Shown: piece by piece, positions 12,601 through 27,600 of the stretch
How the letters are laid out: each line of letters begins with the position of its first letter
Numbering within the stretch: the first letter of the stretch is position 1
Assembly (NCBI RefSeq): GCF_020520425.1
Contig: NC_079488.1
Coordinates: forward strand, 4,441,747-4,505,746
Direction: 5' to 3'
From: Spinacia oleracea
Lineage: Eukaryota > Streptophyta > Magnoliopsida > Caryophyllales > Amaranthaceae
DNA: 64,000 nt
Made by a program: the position numbers and the translations under genes
Notes under the pieces: model-generated
Databases searched by the model: none
Seen by the model: the letters and a program-made list of their open reading frames with translations, nothing else
Told to the model about the DNA's origin: nothing

Positions 12601-15600
12601 GGATGTATTGTAGATTGCAAAAGAAAGAAGAACTTGGACAGTTGGTGTAAATAGCTGGTTCCTTTGGCATTAATGTGGTGTGCATGGTAGGAAGAAACCA
12701 CTTTACGAGCATGAAGTTCAGGAAAAATAAGGGCTAACCAAGTACAATTTATAACTAAAGTAAGTTGTGATAAGTTCAGATAGAAAATCAGGTGAATAGA
12801 ACGCACCCTAAAAGAAGCTCCGAGGCTTTCTGGTACCTTTCTGTTTTGGCCTTTTTTCAGATTTTTTTAGTAATAAGCCAATGTCTGTCAGCCTCTTTTA
12901 GTTACTCCTTTTGGGATTAGGAATAGGTTACAAAGGAGGTAGGGAGTTGGAAAATCGTCTGTTTATAAGGCTTTTATATGTTGTTTGTGGTTCCTGCTTG
13001 TATTAAGTATGTGTAGCTTATGTTTATTGTATGCAGTTATATTTTACTTAGATCTCTTCTTATAAGTATTCTGAAGAATTTCTTTCTCTCTTTCAGGCTG
13101 TTTTGGAGACGGTTGCTAGAGTGAGGTCGAAGAAAAATGAAACAAAAGAGGAGAAGTATGTAGCGTATTTTGTGGATACACAAGCTGGTTTATATTATGA
13201 CTTAAAATGCTTTCTGATAATGCATAAAAAAAATAAAATAAAAGAGGAACTGCTGGTGCTGATAGCTGATAATTTGAGGTGTTTCTGAATCTATGGTTTT
13301 CTAATCTAACTTGTTCTGGTTTGATCTGCAAGCATGATATCTTTGTGAATTTCTGGCACCTTATAATGTTCTAATATTCTTGATAAAACTTTTCTGTCTT
13401 TCAATATGGGAGGGTATGTTGAATTATTAGCATTGATCTTGAGTAAGTTCAATTGTCTGTTTCTGGAATTTGCCAACCCTACTTTCTTTTATGTTATTCC
13501 TCATGATACTTTCATTGGACTCTAGTTTATCATGCTTATCTGTAACTAACATATGTTGTGTTTCTGTTTCAGGTCTTTTTTCTCTCATCAAGTTTTCAAT
13601 CTCGACAATGAGAATGGACCTGAGGATACACCTACGTTGATAGATAGAAAGGTACATTGGATAAGTTTTACTGGGCATCTACCATAGTAGCATCATGTTG
13701 CCCTGGCTTCATTATCATCTCTAATTGAAATGAGACATGGATACTTATGGTTGAGATTTTCCAATGATTTCCTACCAGGATAATGTCTTCATTATATCCA
13801 ATCCAAAATCAAAGTATCCAATACTGCAGCTAGACCTTAGGTCAGTTCCCACTTTTCTCTCTCTCAATTGATTGATTAGTTAGGTGGTAATATTCATTTT
13901 ATCATCGAGGGTACTATCTCTGGCTTTTCTACAGATTGATATCAGAGCTGGTTGTTGCCATTGTCTCTGCAACTTGTGGTGGCATTGCATTTGCATGTGC
14001 TGGACAACCGGTATGCCCTTGATGCCCACTATCCTTTATTGAACTTGACTCCTCTGGAGAACATCATAGCTGAAGCTTTTGTTACGTTCTGCATCTTTTA
14101 GGATTGTGCTTAAATATTGTACTAAGGGCATGCATTGTTCAACTTATTTTGCCTTATTTCGGACAAAATAAGTTCAGAGAAAATAAGTCAAACAATATTA
14201 ATTCAGACAAGTTCATATAAAATAAGTTGGACACTCTCACAAGTTCAACATATTCCAGACATAAAATTCAGATGATAAGTTCAGACAAAATTAAGTTGTA
14301 TAGAACAGAGCCTTGACTATCTCCATTACCTACAAAGTTGAGAACTTGTCAATCAATTTCAATCCGTGGTAGATTACAGTATTGCCGGAATTGCTTTTGA
14401 TCTCTATAGGTTAAGTGGAAATGTCTGTGGGACTTATGTATCTCATTGTAAACAGGGTTAGGGGAAGTCAAAGTGTATGCATCTTTCCTTCCAAAGTCTC
14501 TTCATTGCTCATATATCCCTATCTGATACTTGACAGTTCACTTTGATATGTTATAGTGTCAAGAACATGCTGAATGTTCAGAAAATGATCAGTGTGATAG
14601 TTGTAGCGGTAATTCCATTCTAACTTCATACTTTGTAGCCAAGTGTGAGTATCATAACTCATAAGGATGCATCTTTTCCTTGAGGTAGTAAAGGTTTGAT
14701 CCAACATTATGGATCCTGTACACAACATCATTATGATACTTTGTGTGTTAATCGACCTGCATTTCATTCCCCCAAGAATAGCTACATTTCGGCCTAGGAG
14801 GATCCTGTAGATATTGTATTTCAAATACTTTCAACTTGACTAAAAACTGTTGTATATTGCTCCATAGTATTTAGTCATTCATCAAATTGAAATCGTATGG
14901 AAGGTTTTGAGTAAATTACTACTCCCTCCGTTCATGAATACTCGCTTGGCTCTTTCGGCCGTTTCATGGGACCACTATCGCTAGTGTTTCTCTCTCCTAC
15001 TAACTGCACTTGTAACTATTCTTTATTGTTTCTCTCTCCTTCTAACCCCACTTGCACCAATTCTTTGTTATTTCTCCCTCACACAAAAAATTAAAATATC
15101 CCCATTAACTCCACTTGCTTATTAGTTTATTCATTTTCATGTTCTACCCACAAAATTTTCTAAAACTCCATGCAAACACAAGTATTGCGAATATTCAGGA
15201 ATGGAGTAGTAATTTATATTATATGAGAAAATCTTAAATTTCAGTTGCAGTAAAGGCCACTTAGGTCTAGTGAATGTTTTGGTACTTACTTTGAAAAAAT
15301 CCAAACACTGGAATAGAACATGGGCCAAGCTCGGCTCTGTAGGCACGTAGGCTGGCTATTCCTGGCCTAAGTTTTTGCATGGGTTGGCATGGAATGGAAA
15401 ATGGGTGGGCCGTTGTTGTCCTCTCAGGGATATTATGAGAAATCCAATCATGATATACTATCATTTCAGTAAATTGTTTTCTGGACATCCCATAGTCCAT
15501 AACTATTGAGATAACTATTGTTTCTGGATGGAGGAAGGCTATGTTACTTGGACTCTTCATTTTACCTTAAGTACCTGTGTAGGATTCTCGACGCTGGGAC

Positions 15601-18600
15601 ATGGGCACGGACACAAACACTTCATTTTGGACTGAAATCATGGAATTTTTCACAAAATAGCCGAGTCTGACACTTGGACACATATCTGTGTCCGACATGG
15701 GTACCCGAGTCCGAGTAACATAGGATGGAGGAGTCCTTAATCAAGAGCTTTAATGTTATAACTGTAAAGACATGAATACATTTTCCAATAATTTTTATGT
15801 ATAAGGTGATTATTGCTGTCCCGCTCATTAAAAAAGTAATTTGAGTATGTCACTCTAAATTATTAAACCACAACGTTGCAGGTTATCACTGGTTATCTGC
15901 TGGCAGGATCTATTATTGGACCTGGAGGGTTCGGTTTTGTGACTGAGATGGTGCAGGTATGCATTTTGCAGTTCCATATTAAAAAAAAGGGGTTATGTGT
16001 TCATATGTATTTCCATAATTTTATGACATGATGATATGAATGAAAATTTTATGTTATTACAATTTTCTAGATAGCCACTTGTCAGAAACTATTTCCATCT
16101 TTCATAGTTCCTAAATATATGTGATGCCATAAGTGATGTTATGGTTTCCTTCTTTGTGGGAAGAGTGAATAGGAGGCTTTTTTTTTTGGGGTGGGGTGGG
16201 GGGTGGGGGGGGGGGGGGGGGGGGGGGGGGAGAGAGATAAAATTATAAAATCCTCAGTGTCATTCTTTGTTTTCAGTTATCCTGTGCTCCATTTTTGGTT
16301 TCCAATCTCTTCAGCTGTCCCACAATGTTTTCCCCTTTGTAATGCGTGTCTGACAATGTTGTAAGCCACATGTTATGAAGTGGACAGGAACTGTAGGAGG
16401 GACGGAATACTGAAAACTGAATATTTCTCATGCTTAATTTTATAGCATTTTTCTGCTGCTGCAGGTGGAGACAGTGGCTCAATTTGGTGTTATATTTCTC
16501 TTATTTGCGTTGGGCTTGGAGTTCTCTGCATCTAAGGTTTAATTGACAATTTCATGTTTATGCTAGCGCTTCTCATTAGAGCTTGGAAGTTAAGCAAAGA
16601 ATTTTCTGACAAGTTTCATGTATAATTACTGCACAGCTTCGCGTGGTCCGAAATGTAGCTATTCTTGGGGGCGTATTCCAAATTTTCCTTTTCATGTTCC
16701 TCTGTGGAGTAACAGCTTCAGTATGTGTCTTCTGATGCTACCATTTTTTACATGTCAAGCTTTTTTTAGTAGCTTAACACCTTGAGTATTACTTACCTTA
16801 GCCTGTCTGCTGAATTTTCACTTCAATTTTCAAATCTTTCAAGTCACGTGAAGTCGTGAACATAATTAGATTGTCTATTTGGGGTGAATAGTTTAATTTC
16901 CTCGTAGTTAGTAGTTACGTTGCAACCAAATTAGCTAATTGTAGTTGACATTATTTGTTATCAAGTCTAGACTCTAGACTGTAGGTACTAGGTAGTGACA
17001 CCATCATTCAATAGTGAATAAAACTTTACCACATGCTTTCAGCTTTCTTGATAATATATGGGTGATAAATGTGATGGCCATGTTTTGTTGTAATTTTGTT
17101 TATCTCTAAAGAGGACTCCCTGTTCTCTAGGTTTAAGAAATTATTTCTTATTGAGATAAAGTAGTTTGGTGTCTTGTTAAAATGTACTTGTTGACATTTG
17201 TTCTGATAAAATGATAGCTAATGTCTTCTTTAACCAAATTCTTACAAGTGATTACAATTTTTTTTCTTACTTCCCTTTATGTTTATTGACCTTTATTTAT
17301 TTATTTTACCTTTTACAACAAAAAAATTGCTTAATCCACGAACCATATACAAGTGGGAGGATAAATATGGGAAGGAGAAAGTTATTTAATTTCAAAGTAG
17401 ATGAAAACTAGTCAATGAGGATGTAAAAATTATGGCATTTTCCATATCACTTACTTTTAAAATCTCCTTCTTCCACATCGGTTTAGTCATAGCCATTTTA
17501 CAATAGGCAAGTTATCTAGTCTTGTGAAAGTTCCACAACCTTAAATATCTGTGTTTACCTTTTGTGTGTTTTTGCGCATCTCTTCCACTTCAGAGGGTAA
17601 TTACTTGCCTTGTGCGCAGAACCTTAACGAGGCTGTTTTTTTTTGTTTTACAGTTATGTGGTGCTAAAACTTCTGAAGGTGTCTTTGTTGGCTTATTCCT
17701 GTCAATGTCATCAACAGCTGTGGTACGTCTCTAATCTTGTATTTTGGTTGATGGGTGAAATTATTATGCTATGTTTCAATGTATTTGGTGTTTTTTTGGT
17801 GTTCACCTGGCTCTTGTTTTGATAAATTTCCTGACAATATATGCTAGTATTTACCTCTTGTTGAGATATTGTTGTTGGCTGGAATACTGTCATTCAACCT
17901 TATGAACTAATATTTCTGAGAGAAAATTTTGTGAATGTTGATAAGCATTTCATATCTAAATTTAACTAATACTATGTGGTGTCTCTGCTCTGGTTAGTTA
18001 GCAAATTAAACTTTTGCTGATATACTAATGTCCATTTATCTAGAAATATGAAAGTAAACCTTCATTTCAATTTCTTTTAGCATCTAGCTATAAATTGTAT
18101 CTCATAACTTTGTAATCATGATTCTGACTCTATCTTTTGTAATTATCTTAGGTCTTGAAGTTTTTGATGGAAAGAAATAATGTCAGTGCCCTTCATGGTC
18201 AAGTTACTATTGGAACCCTGATTTTGCAGGTTTGCATCTTCTTTGTGCTATCATTTATCATATTCCAAAGGGGAAAGTTCTGTTCACTGTCCTGTAGTTT
18301 GATGGGGAATTAGTGGTCGGGGCAATGAGGTTTTTGTGCTTGTAGTTAGCTCATTCTGCTTAGTATTTGATCATACAGTTTGATGCTTCTAACTATTAAT
18401 CGTTTAATGATGCTAGGACTGTACTGTAGGTTTGTTATTTGCTTTCTTACCTGTCCTTGGCGGTACCTCTGGGATTCTTCAAGGAGTTATATCCATGACT
18501 AAATCGTAAGTTATTTCTACCTGATTGTTTTATGAGATTCATCAGTTTATGACTTGGTAATGACTTCAAAATGGAAAGTATGAGAGGAAATCGTCACACC

Positions 18601-21600
18601 TCAGTGCGATAAGCCATCAGTGAACCAGAATAGTTGTTTTAGTAACGGGACGGTAACTGTTACAACTCTAGTAAGAGTTGATATTTTGTAATATTGAAGA
18701 TCAAAAGTCCAAGTATCCCTTTCTACTTTTTGTTCAGCATTACTCTGACATATAACTCTACTTAACTGATTTAAACTTCTAATGCTTGATCGATTTGTAC
18801 CTATTATGTAATTTGATGATATTTTGATGTTGCACTTGCAGAAAATTTCTTGCTGCTTGCATATAGCTCCTTTTTTAACCTCTTATCTTTGCTTATAAGA
18901 AATTTAGGCATGAAACTTAGAATCGCTTATCCAATCTCAAAAGATCCATATTCTACCATGTCTGGGTAGCTAACTTCAACCCATTGCTTTTTTCTATTCA
19001 TTAGTGTCCATCACTGCCCTTTTGAAGTATCTGGACTTATCCACTTGCCTACAAGCTGTTACCGTTGCCAATCCCCTTTGCCTCTCACCCCTATTGTGCA
19101 GCTTCAGAATTTGCTCATTCTAACACTATTACGTGGAATCATAAGCTCTTGCCACTGTTTGCTTTTATATCTGCGTCCTAAACACAATGACACCCTTTTT
19201 TTCTCCCGGAAAGTATGCCACATGAACTACATCTTCTACATTCCTTAAGTTGGCCTGCCTTCCTACTGCGTCTCTGACGAAAATGGATCAAATGGTCTAT
19301 TTTTATTGCCAAAAAGTACTTTCTTCTTGAAAGTTAAAACATGATTGATGGTACAAGAAAGCTTCCAGCAGCTTAGATTACGGCAGAAAAATCTTAGTGA
19401 CCATATTACTGTTAGTATTAACCACTTCTGCAGTTTTGCGACTTTGGGATATCTTCCTTAAGACGTTTTGTTTACTCGTTACCTATAAGGCTTGAGAAAT
19501 TTAGGGACCTCGCGTTTCAATTTTCTGGTAGCGTTCAGTTTCTGAAACCCCTGAGATCTGGTATGAGAAGTCAAAAAATCTTAGACGGAATCTAGTGTTT
19601 AGGTTCTTGAACGTCAGATGGTGAGCCTTAATAAGCGCTTCAAGACAAGCATAGGTGAATACCTCACCTCAGGTTTCCTTCGTCGGAAAAGTCCCTCAAA
19701 AGATGGTAATCAACCTCACCTCACTAACCCTAGGATCATCGATGCAACCCCCCCCCCCCCCCCCTCCCTCAGGTTTCTCTGTCAAGGAACGAACCTGACT
19801 AGAGGTTCGCTGAAAACGTTTTTTCGACATCAATAGGTGTAGAGGTGGTTGAGTGCTCGGGGTCTAACGACTCTCTCTCTCTCAGCAAGCATGCCTCCAA
19901 GATGTTCTCTCTCTTTCCGGGCGTCAGTGATTGGCTTTTGTTGCATGATACAAAGCTATGAGTTGTAGCATGTCTTCTGTTTCTGTAGAGGGAGATAGAT
20001 CCGACTTAAGGAAACTGGTGGGGTACTGCCAGTTACTCCCTCTGTCCCGGAATACTCAAAACGCTTTGATCGGCACAGAGTTTAATGCATTGTAATTGAC
20101 TTATTATTTAATTAGATTGTAGTTGGTAGCTTAGTTTAAAAAGGCGCACAAGGGTCATGGAGCCTAGGCGCAAGGCTCAGGCGCGCGCCTTTTGGATACG
20201 AGGGGCACATAATTTACTAATAAACCTTAAAATTCGGTATAGAACAAAATTAACACAATTTATACTCAAAACAACATAATACTATTCGAGTGCCATATTT
20301 TCTTGCCGGTTTATAAGCATCGCGTGATCCCGTCGATGGAGTGCAGATTTAGAACCTTCCATGGTAATTACAAGCTGGAATTATGAAAATTAACTCATAT
20401 TATGCTAATGCCACTACCCATAAAGCTTAGGTTGTAGAGATATGACCGTTGATAGGTCACATGGGGTGTGTTTATGTCATTAAAAAAGAAAATAAAAAGT
20501 AAATAAAAGATCCACGTCACCCTGTTGCGCGTGTTCCACTCCTTCCTGAAGACTGAAGGTGCACAAGGCGCTGCGCCTTGCGCTTTACCTAAGGCGCATG
20601 AAGGCTTGCGCCTGGTTGACATCAGTGAGCCTGGACAGACATCAGTGAGCTGATGGCGCCGAAGGCTGAGCCTAGGTGAGACTTGCGCTTAGGCGCGCTT
20701 TTTTAAACTAAGGTTGGTAGTAGGGTATTTTTTTAATATAGATAGTGGGGTAGTGGGGTATTTTTTAATGTTTATTTTTAGGGAGTATGGATGTAGGTGG
20801 GTCATTGGGTAAGTGAGAAATTGATATAATATTAGTAAAATTTTCTATTTTTAGAAACGTTGCAAGTAATCCGGGACGGCCTTATAAGGAAAGCGTTTCG
20901 AGTATTCCGGGACAGAGGGAGTAAAAGAGAAGCGGAATTTTCTATTTAATTGACTTAAGAGAACTAGTTAAAAGAGTGGCAGAGCTTTCTTTATATCTTA
21001 CATAAATTAAAGGAAGCAGTGAGGCACCAGATACAAATGGGGTAACTAATAAGGAAAAGTTGATTCTAATAATATAAAATTAAGGAAACTAGTTAAAAGA
21101 GGGCATAATTTTCTATTATCTTACGTAAATTAAGGGAAGCAGTGAGGCACCAGATAAAAAAAACAGGGTATTTAGTAAGGGAAAATTGATTCTAATACTA
21201 CAACCTTTTGGTGGTTTTCTTAAAACGGGCTAAGTTATTGATTAACTAACCTTTAGACCGACTAAGTTGACCGGTAACTGGAACATTATATTTGTACTTT
21301 ATTACCCTTGGTTGATCCCATTTCCCTTCTAACCAACTTCTGTCCATTCTTCTTCCCAGTACTCTTCTTCTTTCTTTTCTCTGTATACTCCCCTCTCAAT
21401 TTTATCAATACATGAGAACAATCCTTGCATGTTTCAAGAACAAACAACGGTAGCACGCTACGCACATTCGTACAAACATACTTCATCAACATTAATGGCA
21501 GTGATACTTAAAGTAAAAGAGCAAACTTCGTTTACTGACAATGGTGTTCCCAAATCGTCAATAGCCCACACTTCTCAAACAATTAAATACTCATTAACAT

Positions 21601-24600
21601 CAAAATAAGACAAACTAATACCAATAAACACAAAAGAATAATCAGAGAAATCAAATCAATCGTATATGAGTTTAACTTCAATGGCGATTTCCACTTCTCC
21701 AACTCCTTTTAACTTTCTCTCTTATAAAAACACCATTGTTTCAGGGGTTTCCACCAGCATCGCACCTCATCCACTAACTATGGCGTTGCCAAAATCGTCA
21801 ATAGCCCGCGCTTCTGGAGCTTCATCACCCGCCACGCTCCCTCCTTCAAACGCACCACAAACGGCATAACCACCGCACAGGACGCTACTTCCACCAGCAC
21901 CACCCCTTTCAGCGGCGTAAATTCTCTCTCCACCCACCATGAAATTGATTTAATTCTTAATTCTCCAAATCTTCCCTTTTGATCCTACTTTTCCCATATG
22001 TGTTTGATTCATTTTGTGGAAAAAAAACCCAAAATCATTTTGGTTTACTTAATCACATAATTAAAAGAGGACGGAGAAAAGAGGAAGGCAGTAAAAGAGA
22101 AGGAGGCAGGAATGTGGTGAATCATTTGCCATAGACCATTAAACTGTTAAAGGTAGGGAAGGAGGCAGGAAAAGATGAAGGGAGGTTGGAGAAAAGAGAA
22201 GGGAGGAAGGAAAAGAGGAAGGTAGGAGAACTAGTAGTGGGTGTAGGAAAAGAAAAACAAATGATAATACGATTTGCCACATAGGGCATTTTACCTGATG
22301 TAACAAGTCATCATTGATGGAAGCCCAATATGAGAAGGCAGGTCTAAAACTACGTATTATTCTTAGTTAATCGATACCCGTTTTAAACATACCACTCAAA
22401 GGTTGTATTAAGATTCGGTTTTCCAATTAATAATCCCCCCCTCCCCCCAAGTATGTTCTTGATTTTATGTTAAATTAAATATTGAATTGATATTGTTTTA
22501 GGCGTTACTCGTTAGCATTAACAAAATTGCGTCATAAAAGTATGTTTCAGAAAATTTCTTGAAAAAAAATGTATTCATTACTTTAATTAACATTCACTGT
22601 TTACTCCTTTTTTTTCTTCAAAACTACCGTTTCTCTCTATCCATTTCAGTTTTCATGCTACATAGCTCAGTAGCATCTCGTGCATTTGGGTCTGTAAGAT
22701 TGAAAATTGTGTTCAGCTGATGATATCACGTGGGCTGGTACAGTATGGTGGGTGAGTAAAGGTAAGATGAATAGATGAGGCTGAAGAGATGCTTGCGTTG
22801 CAGTCACTGATGAGATTACAGTCATAGCACATCTCAGTGTTCCCTTTTTCCTTGGGACAGGGGGGAGGTGGCCTATGTTACTTTGATTCTTCATTTCACC
22901 TCAAGTACCCGTTGGATACTCGGCATCCGGACATTGGTATGGCACTTAGAAACTTCCATTTAGGGCCCCATAGTCATGCCAAAAAGTTAATAATATGCTC
23001 GTGTTTGATACTTCAAGCCGAGTCTGAATAGGGTAATGATTGGAGTCAATTCTGGTGATCATTCTGGCCATGGATTCATGGTGCTACTAGTGTTTGTTCA
23101 GAAGTGTGATGTTTAGTTGATAATAGACGTACTTCTTTTCCACTACAAGAAATCTCAGGGCTGATTTCTTTCTGGAACCTAAGTACTCCACATAAAATAT
23201 TCCTGCATGGCCCTGATAATCTAAAGAATATGGTACTCTAGAAGGGAATAAACTTGAGTTTCTGTTGAATTATTGTACTGATTGTCCATTTATTATTTTT
23301 GTGTCATAAGAGTACAATAGTAACGTTTACTGGTTCCTTTCGATGTAGAATCAAAACTGTCCTACAATATTTCCTTTTATGCGTGTGTGCGTTCTACCCG
23401 GAGGTGTCTTTGGGATTCGTTTCCTTGTAAGAATTCTTTGGCAATGTTCTCATTCATTTTTTGAAATTGTGTGTGCCATCCAGGTTGCTCACTTTAGTCT
23501 CCTTTTTGGCTATCTTGTCAATATTGACTCGAACTCTTGTCCCGCGGTTTCTTAAGCTGATGATAAGTCTTTCTTCACAGGTAAGCAATCTATAATTTTG
23601 TTACAATGTTCTATTTACTGATTGTTTCAATGATTTTTAACCTCATTTAACTGCATTTTTAAATGTGCAGACAAATGAACTTTATCAGTTGGCATCGGTG
23701 GCTTTCTGCTTGCTTGTTGCTTGGGTTAGGCTCGATCTTCCTTATGAATAATATTCTTTTCATCTTTGTTGTTTTCCTCTTTGTATTAATGTACTTAGTA
23801 ATTGAGCTTATTCATCTTGTGGTACTATTATTTCTATTGTTGAAATTTTACTCTTAACTATGGTTAATGGGAAAGGAAATTTGCTCATGTACCAATATGT
23901 TGCTTTATAATTGATAAGATTTTTTTTTTATCAAAGGTAACTTATGACTAGGAACTTTAAAACTACCAACTGGTGAGAGAGAATTTTCATTTTTCAACGA
24001 AGATCCTCTATTAGCCCAGAGGCAAAACTAGCTATCTCACAGAAGTAGCACCAAAGTCCACTCTGCTATTTTTCTTAGGGATAACTTTGCATATTTTGAA
24101 GCTTAATTTCAGCATTAACACTCTTGAACAATGTCTCTGGCTCAACCTTTTGCTCCCAAACTACAATGTTCCTTACTTTACGTATTACATGCATAAGGAC
24201 ACTTGTTGTCACTCTTGAACCAACTCCATTTGTTCCACGTTAACTATTGAGAGGCTATTTGTGTTAACCTTATAGCTCATTTTTCCATAGAAGAGGAATT
24301 TTTTTTTTATCACAGACCATAAGGTTTTCAATCTTTGCCTTATTTTTAGTATCGTAAGGAGCTAAGCTTAGCTAACCTTATAGCTCACTTTTCAATAGAA
24401 GAGGAATATTTTTTTATCACAGACCATAAGGCTTTCAATCTGTGCCTTTTTTTTAGTATCCTAAGGAGCTAAGCTTAGCTAACCAGCACAAATTATGCTT
24501 GGGAATATATAGTGCTTGTTTGGTTGACTCAAATATGTGAGAAGTAAAAATTCCTTACCAGAGTAGAATGTTATGAAGGTACGTCCGTGTATAAAAAGGT

Positions 24601-27600
24601 GCAAAGCGACATTGCGCCTTTGTTGTTCTAGGCAACGCGGTTTGATTGGGCTAATAACTTCTTTGTTATCCAACTTTTCTACTTTTTATTTAGTGCACCT
24701 TAGGTGTGCCTGTCGCCTTGAATTTTTTTTAATACTTTGAGGTATACTGGAACTTGTACTAAGGCTGACTTAAAAGTAGAATATTCAATGAAGGAGAAAA
24801 CTGTGAAATGGAACTGACAAAAGCATAGGACTACCCCCGACTCCCCGGGGTATGAACAGTTCTACTTTGTAAACCCAACAGACTATTGTTTTTTGAAACG
24901 TCTAAGGAAATGAATCTTCCTTGGCATTGCAATTTTTTTGTGAAATGTAACTTTTTTCCTAAACTCAATGGTCACTTATTTGTTCCAAATCTACGAAGCC
25001 CAATTATTTTGCCTACACAAGTGGTGGGTCACCACCAGTGATAAGCTAACAACCAATGACGGAACGCCTGTCAAAAAAAAAAAAAAACAACCAATGACGG
25101 AACCTACCCACTGTGAGGTTTTCAGCTCTAAGTGTTAAGCCTGTAGGTGTCAACACCTTACGAATCTTCTTTTCTGAACTAGCTCCCTAGGAAAGTCTGC
25201 TGCCTGCAAGACCACCAGTCCCTGCCTTTGAGGTAAATATGATCAACTCACGTCACCCAGAGGTTGTTAGATTTGATAGCTATGTTTTGGATAGATTGTT
25301 CGGGCTGCCTAATTTGTATTGTGGAAATCTCTAAGCCGAGGACTACCTGCTTGTTGTTGACCTATTGGTTGCTGGTATTCTCCTGATTTCTCTTTCCATG
25401 TTCTCCTGTCTTCACCTTCTTCATACATCTTATTTTTTCAAAGGTTCTGGCCATATCCATTGCTGAAATGGATCTACCAGGATTCTGCTTAGAAAAAAAA
25501 ACGGGATTTATTCTTGCGCAAACGGGATTCATAAAAAATGCACAGCCCTATAACTTCACAACAAATAAGTAGATGGCAGGTTATTGAGACATTTAATAGA
25601 TTGACTCCTGCGTTGAAATGGAGAAGGGAAAGTTAAGGTCACTAAACATGAAGTAGGGAGGTAGTGGGGAAGAAAACTTGCTAAAAGAGGAGAAGGAAAG
25701 AGATGTGAAAGTATCTTATTGAATTGGAAATAAGTTAAGAATGCGTATGCTGGATTAAGACAACAACAGCAAAGTAGAGGATTTCTATATTTCCAATAAT
25801 TTCCCCCTAATTTCATTTGATCAAGAATAGGGAGGGACAGGGAATTTAAGGAGAAGACTTGTAAGAAGAGCCAGCACAGATGTGAAAGTATTGGTAGGGG
25901 AGGATACAGTTTGAGTCTTTAGAGTAAGAAAAATCAGTCTGCAAAATTATAAAATTCAAGTTAGGGCCTAACAAGTTAACAGACAGTGATTACTGATTCT
26001 AAAACTACCTTACTGTAACAAACGAGCAAGTTATGCTCCCTTGCATTGTTTACTCTAGCAGATAGGGAGAAGAGAAATAAGTCTGCAAAATCATAAAACT
26101 CAAGTTAGGACCTAGCAAGTTAGCAGATAGTAATTACTGATTCCAGAACTAACTGTAACATACTTGCTCTTTTTAAAGCTTAGCAGATATTAATAAGGTA
26201 GTGGTATCAGTTTCTTTAGCCAAAGATATGGGATGTAGACTGACCTCTTTGAACTTGATAAGTTGTAATTACTTTCACCTTTAAGTTCATGATTGATGTT
26301 CTACTCTTTTCCTTCTTTATCTCGTATTTCCCCTTTCATTAATGTCACATGTCATAATTCCTTCTTTTTCTTACTTTTATTCTGTGGTGTCACCTTTTTG
26401 CCTATCATTGACATGAGTGTGTCTTTTCAGTGTAGTGATAAGCTGGGTCTAAGTCTTGAGCTGGGATCCTTTGCGGCTGGAGTTATGATTTCAACTACTG
26501 ATCTTGCTCCACATACACTTGAACAGGCAAGCCTTTCTGCTTACTTTATAAGATCGTGTTTCTTCCGTTATTTTTTCTTCACGTCATTGTGAAAGCTATT
26601 GCAACTTAACCCAAACCTGTGATTTATCCTGGTTGAGATCTACGCAGAACAAGAAACTCAATGCTCTTATCTTCTTCAGTATGGTGTAATTGACATTCCT
26701 CTAAAATTGTAGCTGGAAATCCAATTTTCATCCTGTACTCTGAAATGAGTTTCAGATTTCTCTAGAATGTAGACAGCCTATATGCTCATATTTTTGTCAC
26801 TCCTCTCCGCAACTTGATATTTAATGCTTTTTTCTGGAAAACATTTCTTATATGTTTTGGCTTCTTTTGTAGATTGAGCCAATTCGGAACTTCTTTGCCG
26901 CTCTGTTTCTCGCGAGCATTGGAATGCTAATTCATGTTCAATTCCTTTGGAATCATGTTGACATTTTACTGGCGGCTGTCATATTAGTGATTATCATAAA
27001 AACAGTTGTGATTGCAATAGTAGTCAAAGCATTTGGTTACAACAACAAGACATCACTTCTTGTAAGATTTCATCTTCTAATTTCAGCTTTACCAAAATGC
27101 AAGTCTGTAATTCTATGGCCAAACTTAATAACTTATATGAACTTATATTGATTTGTAATAACAGGTTGGAATGTCGTTGGCACAAATTGGGGAATTTGCT
27201 TTTGTTCTTCTTAGCCGTGCTTCTAATTTGCATCTGGTTGGGGTTAGTGCATATTTTTTCAATCTCTTGATCTTGTCATTTTTAGAGCATCTTTTGAATT
27301 TTATTTTATTGCTAAAAAAATGGGGATTTGGAGTGGCTAATGCTAAGCTGGTTATACTTTTCTTGTTTTGTTACCCTCCTATGTTTTCCACTGACCTCCC
27401 TTCTCTTGCATGACATAATGGGTGTAATTCTCTCTTGCAGGGGAAAGTTTACTTACTGTTGCTTGGAACAACCGCTCTCAGTTTGGTAAGTTTGGTTACT
27501 TGACATTTCTTTAAATTAAAGTCACAAAGATTTTGACCCATCAAACGCATAGGGGTATACGGAGTATTTTATATACTTGCTGTATGCTGTTGCGAGTTCT

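Noticed and set aside
21666-21869. Ser/Pro-rich frame resembling a transit peptide start
   Set aside because: It stops after 67 codons, has no downstream exons in phase, and lies within a repeat-filled KEA intron.
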